Origin: CALBZE01 sp036381255
GTDB lineage: Bacteria > Gemmatimonadota > Gemmatimonadetes > Longimicrobiales > RSA9
Assembly (NCBI GenBank): GCA_036381255.1
Contig: DASVDG010000033.1
Location: forward strand, 7,362-71,361
Length of the DNA: 64,000 bases
Direction: 5' to 3'
The translations under genes and the position numbers were made by a program. Each line of letters opens with the position of its first letter. Position 1 is the first letter of the stretch. The notes under the pieces are model-generated. The model made no database searches. It had not been told where the DNA came from and was given only the letters and a program-made list of their open reading frames with translations. Positions 62,490 to 64,000 of the stretch are shown here, piece after piece.

Positions 62490-63653
62490 TCAAGCGAGCC
62501 ACTGGCGGATCGCCGAGGTGCGGATCGCCCAGTCGGGCATGCGGAACAGGTAGGCGGCGCGGCGGGCGAGCGACGCGCCGCCGCCGTCCAGCACGACGCC
62601 GCGGATGTCGGCCACCGCCTCGCGGCGGCTCACGCGCACGAAGTCGCCGAGGTGGCCGTAATGGTACTCCTCGCGCGGCAGCCCGTTGGCGAGCCAGTCG
62701 CGGAGGTTCTTCGCCGCGACCTCCGACTGCTGGAACGCCGCCTGGGCGGTGTCGGGGAGCGGCGCGCCGACCGCGCGCCCGGGGTAGCTGATCGCGTCGC
62801 CGAGGACGAAGATGTTCGGGTGCGCCGGGAGCTGGAGCGTCCGCTCGACGCGCACGCCGTGGCGGCCGTGCCGGTCCGCGGGGAGCGCCTCGAGCAGCGG
62901 GTTCGGCTGGATCCCGGCCGCCCACGCGACGACCGCGGCGTCGAAGCGCTGCTCGCCGCCGTTCGTGAAGCGCACGCCGAGGTCGTCGACCTCGAGGACG
63001 CGGATCGACGTGCGGACCTCGATCCCCTTCTCTTCCAGCTTGCGCCGCGTCATCCGACGCACGCCGTCGGAGAGGCCGCGCAGGATCTCCTCCAGCGCCT
63101 CCAACACGACGACGCGCTTCCCCGCCACCTCGACCCCCTCACGCTCCAGCACTTCGGCGAGCGCGAACGCCAGCTCGACACCGACCACGCCGCCCCCGAC
63201 CACGCACGCCGGCTGCCCGCCCCGCGCCCACTCCCGCGCCCGCAACATCGTCCGGAGCCGCTCCGCGTCCTCGAACGAGTAGAACGGGATGCCGTGCTCC
63301 TCGGCACCGGGCACGCCGTGGAACGCCGGGACCGAGCCGGGCGCCAGGACCAGCGTGTCGAACCCGATGCTCCGCCCGTCCTCCAGCGCGACCCGCCGAC
63401 CCGGCACGTCGACCCCGGTCACATGCGCCCGAACCAGCTCGACCTCCGCGCTCGGGATCAGCGTATCGAACCGCGGCGCGACCACGTCGGGCTCCAGCTC
63501 GCCCGCGAGATACTCGTACAGCAACGGCGTGAAGACGAACCGCTCCCGCTGGTCGATTGCGGTGATCCGCGTGCCTTCGGGCACATCGTCCACCAGGCGC
63601 CGGAGCGTGTACAGCCCCCCGAAACCGAGTCCGATGAAGACGACGTGAGCCAA
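62490..63653 (-). CDS. Type II NADH dehydrogenase-like FAD oxidoreductase (TTG start)
   Basis: A 387-aa two-dinucleotide-binding-domain flavoprotein. The FAD motif is VFIGLGFGGLYTLRRL at the N-terminus, the NAD motif is ACVVGGGVVGVELAFALAEVL, and the second FAD motif is HPNIFVLGDAISYPG. The C-terminus (HLGDFVRVSRREAVADI and amphipathic end ARRAAYLFRMPDWAIRTS) resembles NDH-2 enzymes that feed quinone. The TTG at 63653 has CGGAGGA with 7-nt spacing and no ATG competes. Upstream is the hairpin array. Confidence 0.85.
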   Translation of the reverse strand: MAHVVFIGLGFGGLYTLRRLVDDVPEGTRITAIDQRERFVFTPLLYEYLAGELEPDVVAPRFDTLIPSAEVELVRAHVTGVDVPGRRVALEDGRSIGFDTLVLAPGSVPAFHGVPGAEEHGIPFYSFEDAERLRTMLRAREWARGGQPACVVGGGVVGVELAFALAEVLEREGVEVAGKRVVVLEALEEILRGLSDGVRRMTRRKLEEKGIEVRTSIRVLEVDDLGVRFTNGGEQRFDAAVVAWAAGIQPNPLLEALPADRHGRHGVRVERTLQLPAHPNIFVLGDAISYPGRAVGAPLPDTAQAAFQQSEVAAKNLRDWLANGLPREEYHYGHLGDFVRVSRREAVADIRGVVLDGGGASLARRAAYLFRMPDWAIRTSAIRQWLA

Positions 63654-63720
63654 GTGGCGCTCCTCCGTGGCGGCGAACCGGGTACGGAGGCTTGCCGGTG
63701 CAAGGGGCGTTCCCGTGGGC

Positions 63721-63936
63721 GGCGCGCCTGCGGCGCGCCGGGAGCCGGCGGCCTGGCGGCCGCCGGGGAGCGGGGCTTCGCCCCGGGAGCGCCGGCCTGA
63801 CGGCCGGCGGGAGCGGCCGCGGGCGCGGCCGGGGCGGGGCCTGCGGCCCCGGGAGCGGGGCTTCGCGCCGGGACGTCCGCTGCGCGGCCGGGGGCGCCGG
63901 CTGACGCCGGCGGGGGCGGCGGCGCCTGCGGCGCCG
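63721..63936. repeat. Array of ten short GC hairpins
   Basis: Ten consecutive inverted repeats with 6-9 bp stems and 3-4 nt loops, spaced 18-26 bp apart: 63721-39, 63745-66, 63771-85, 63790-809, 63814-31, 63835-51, 63856-70, 63874-90, 63895-912 and 63920-36. Stem sequences differ from unit to unit yet remain complementary; two have one mismatch. Loops are TGC, TTC, TGAC, TGGC or GGGC. Spacers are mostly GGGAG or GGGGG. The remaining 64 bases to the window end contain no gene I can support. Confidence 0.75.
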
Positions 63937-64000
63937 GCCGGGGGCGGCACGCTATGGGCGCGCCGGGATGGCTGGGACAAGTCCAGGTGTTGGGGCTGCC

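Noticed and set aside
63692..63904. 70-aa ORF across the hairpin array
   Set aside because: Composition is only Gly/Arg/Ala caused by the GC repeats; no SD.
63721..63936. CRISPR array
   Set aside because: Periodicity of about 18-26 bp consists of hairpins with varying stems, not identical repeats with unique spacers, and no cas genes are nearby.

Overview
The window is a GC-rich stretch of bacterial chromosome with few insertions. It encodes an F-type ATP synthase and a diderm envelope (a TonB-dependent receptor, a porin-like barrel, a small outer-membrane beta-barrel, and many proteins with lipobox signal peptides). It also encodes an ECF sigma/anti-sigma pair, a prepilin peptidase and a 2-oxoglutarate dehydrogenase E1. 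Together with lipobox 6-bladed beta-propeller, DUF2911 and DinB proteins, this fits a Gemmatimonadota-like organism best. That placement is inference from gene content and was not tested by alignment. I saw no rRNA, tRNA, CRISPR array or recognisable transposase.

Layout. 1-1067 (-) is the start of an atp operon (atpZ, atpI-like, atpB cut by the window edge) preceded by a Rex-like palindrome. 1592-6943 (+) holds a MoxR ATPase, a CNNM/CorC-type protein, a threonine/serine dehydratase, a gamma-carbonic-anhydrase-like protein, ThiO and a small zinc-ribbon protein. 7035-10609 holds prepilin peptidase, a SpoU methyltransferase, an M48 lipoprotein and ThiD. 10631-15762 (-) is a peptide-type substrate-binding lipoprotein, a purine nucleoside phosphorylase, a concentrative nucleoside transporter and a rhomboid. 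16128-24601 holds an M49-like metallopeptidase, DinB, a frameshifted beta-propeller, an EF-G-like GTPase, a second rhomboid and D-Ala-D-Ala ligase. 24839-29249 (-) is a tight operon of mutS, a TonB-C lipoprotein and a CBS-domain cysteine/cystathionine synthase. 29417-38367 holds an SDR, an M23 peptidase, an ion channel with an altered filter, an OMP, sucA, small proteins and a gene behind a candidate Fur box.

The most unusual region is 38.8-42.65 kb, a visibly less GC-rich island inserted in the 3' part of a Cys/Met-metabolism PLP enzyme gene. The host gene (42229-43503) remains complete because the island supplies a new 420-nt 3' end. The original 3' end is stranded on the far side at 38399-38818, also exactly 420 nt and still open. 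The island carries a three-gene operon (two winged-helix-like proteins and a HEPN-like protein with an R-N-x5-H motif) behind a near-consensus promoter. It also carries an XRE regulator divergent from an unknown gene, with a palindrome between them. There is no integrase. It resembles the e14/icd style of gene-restoring insertion, with defence-like cargo.

Right part. 43565-50423 holds a SnoaL-like protein, a UDG-family protein, a diheme cytochrome c and an ECF / anti-sigma / TonB-receptor set. 50613-52337 is a phosphoribosyltransferase-kinase-like fusion. 52358-53923 is a promoter, aromatic-residue leader ORF and intrinsic terminator in front of an AroH-TyrA fusion, so probably an attenuator. 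53920-57380 holds an ALDH, a DUF2911 lipoprotein, an SdpI protein and an RG-rich protein. 57489-61332 (-) is a zinc/manganese-type ABC uptake operon without its ATPase, with a porin and a His/Cys protein. It is preceded by a near-consensus, apparently leaderless promoter whose spacer is a perfect palindrome. 61457-63653 holds trpS and a type-II NADH-dehydrogenase-like flavoprotein. 63721-63936 is an array of ten different short GC hairpins.
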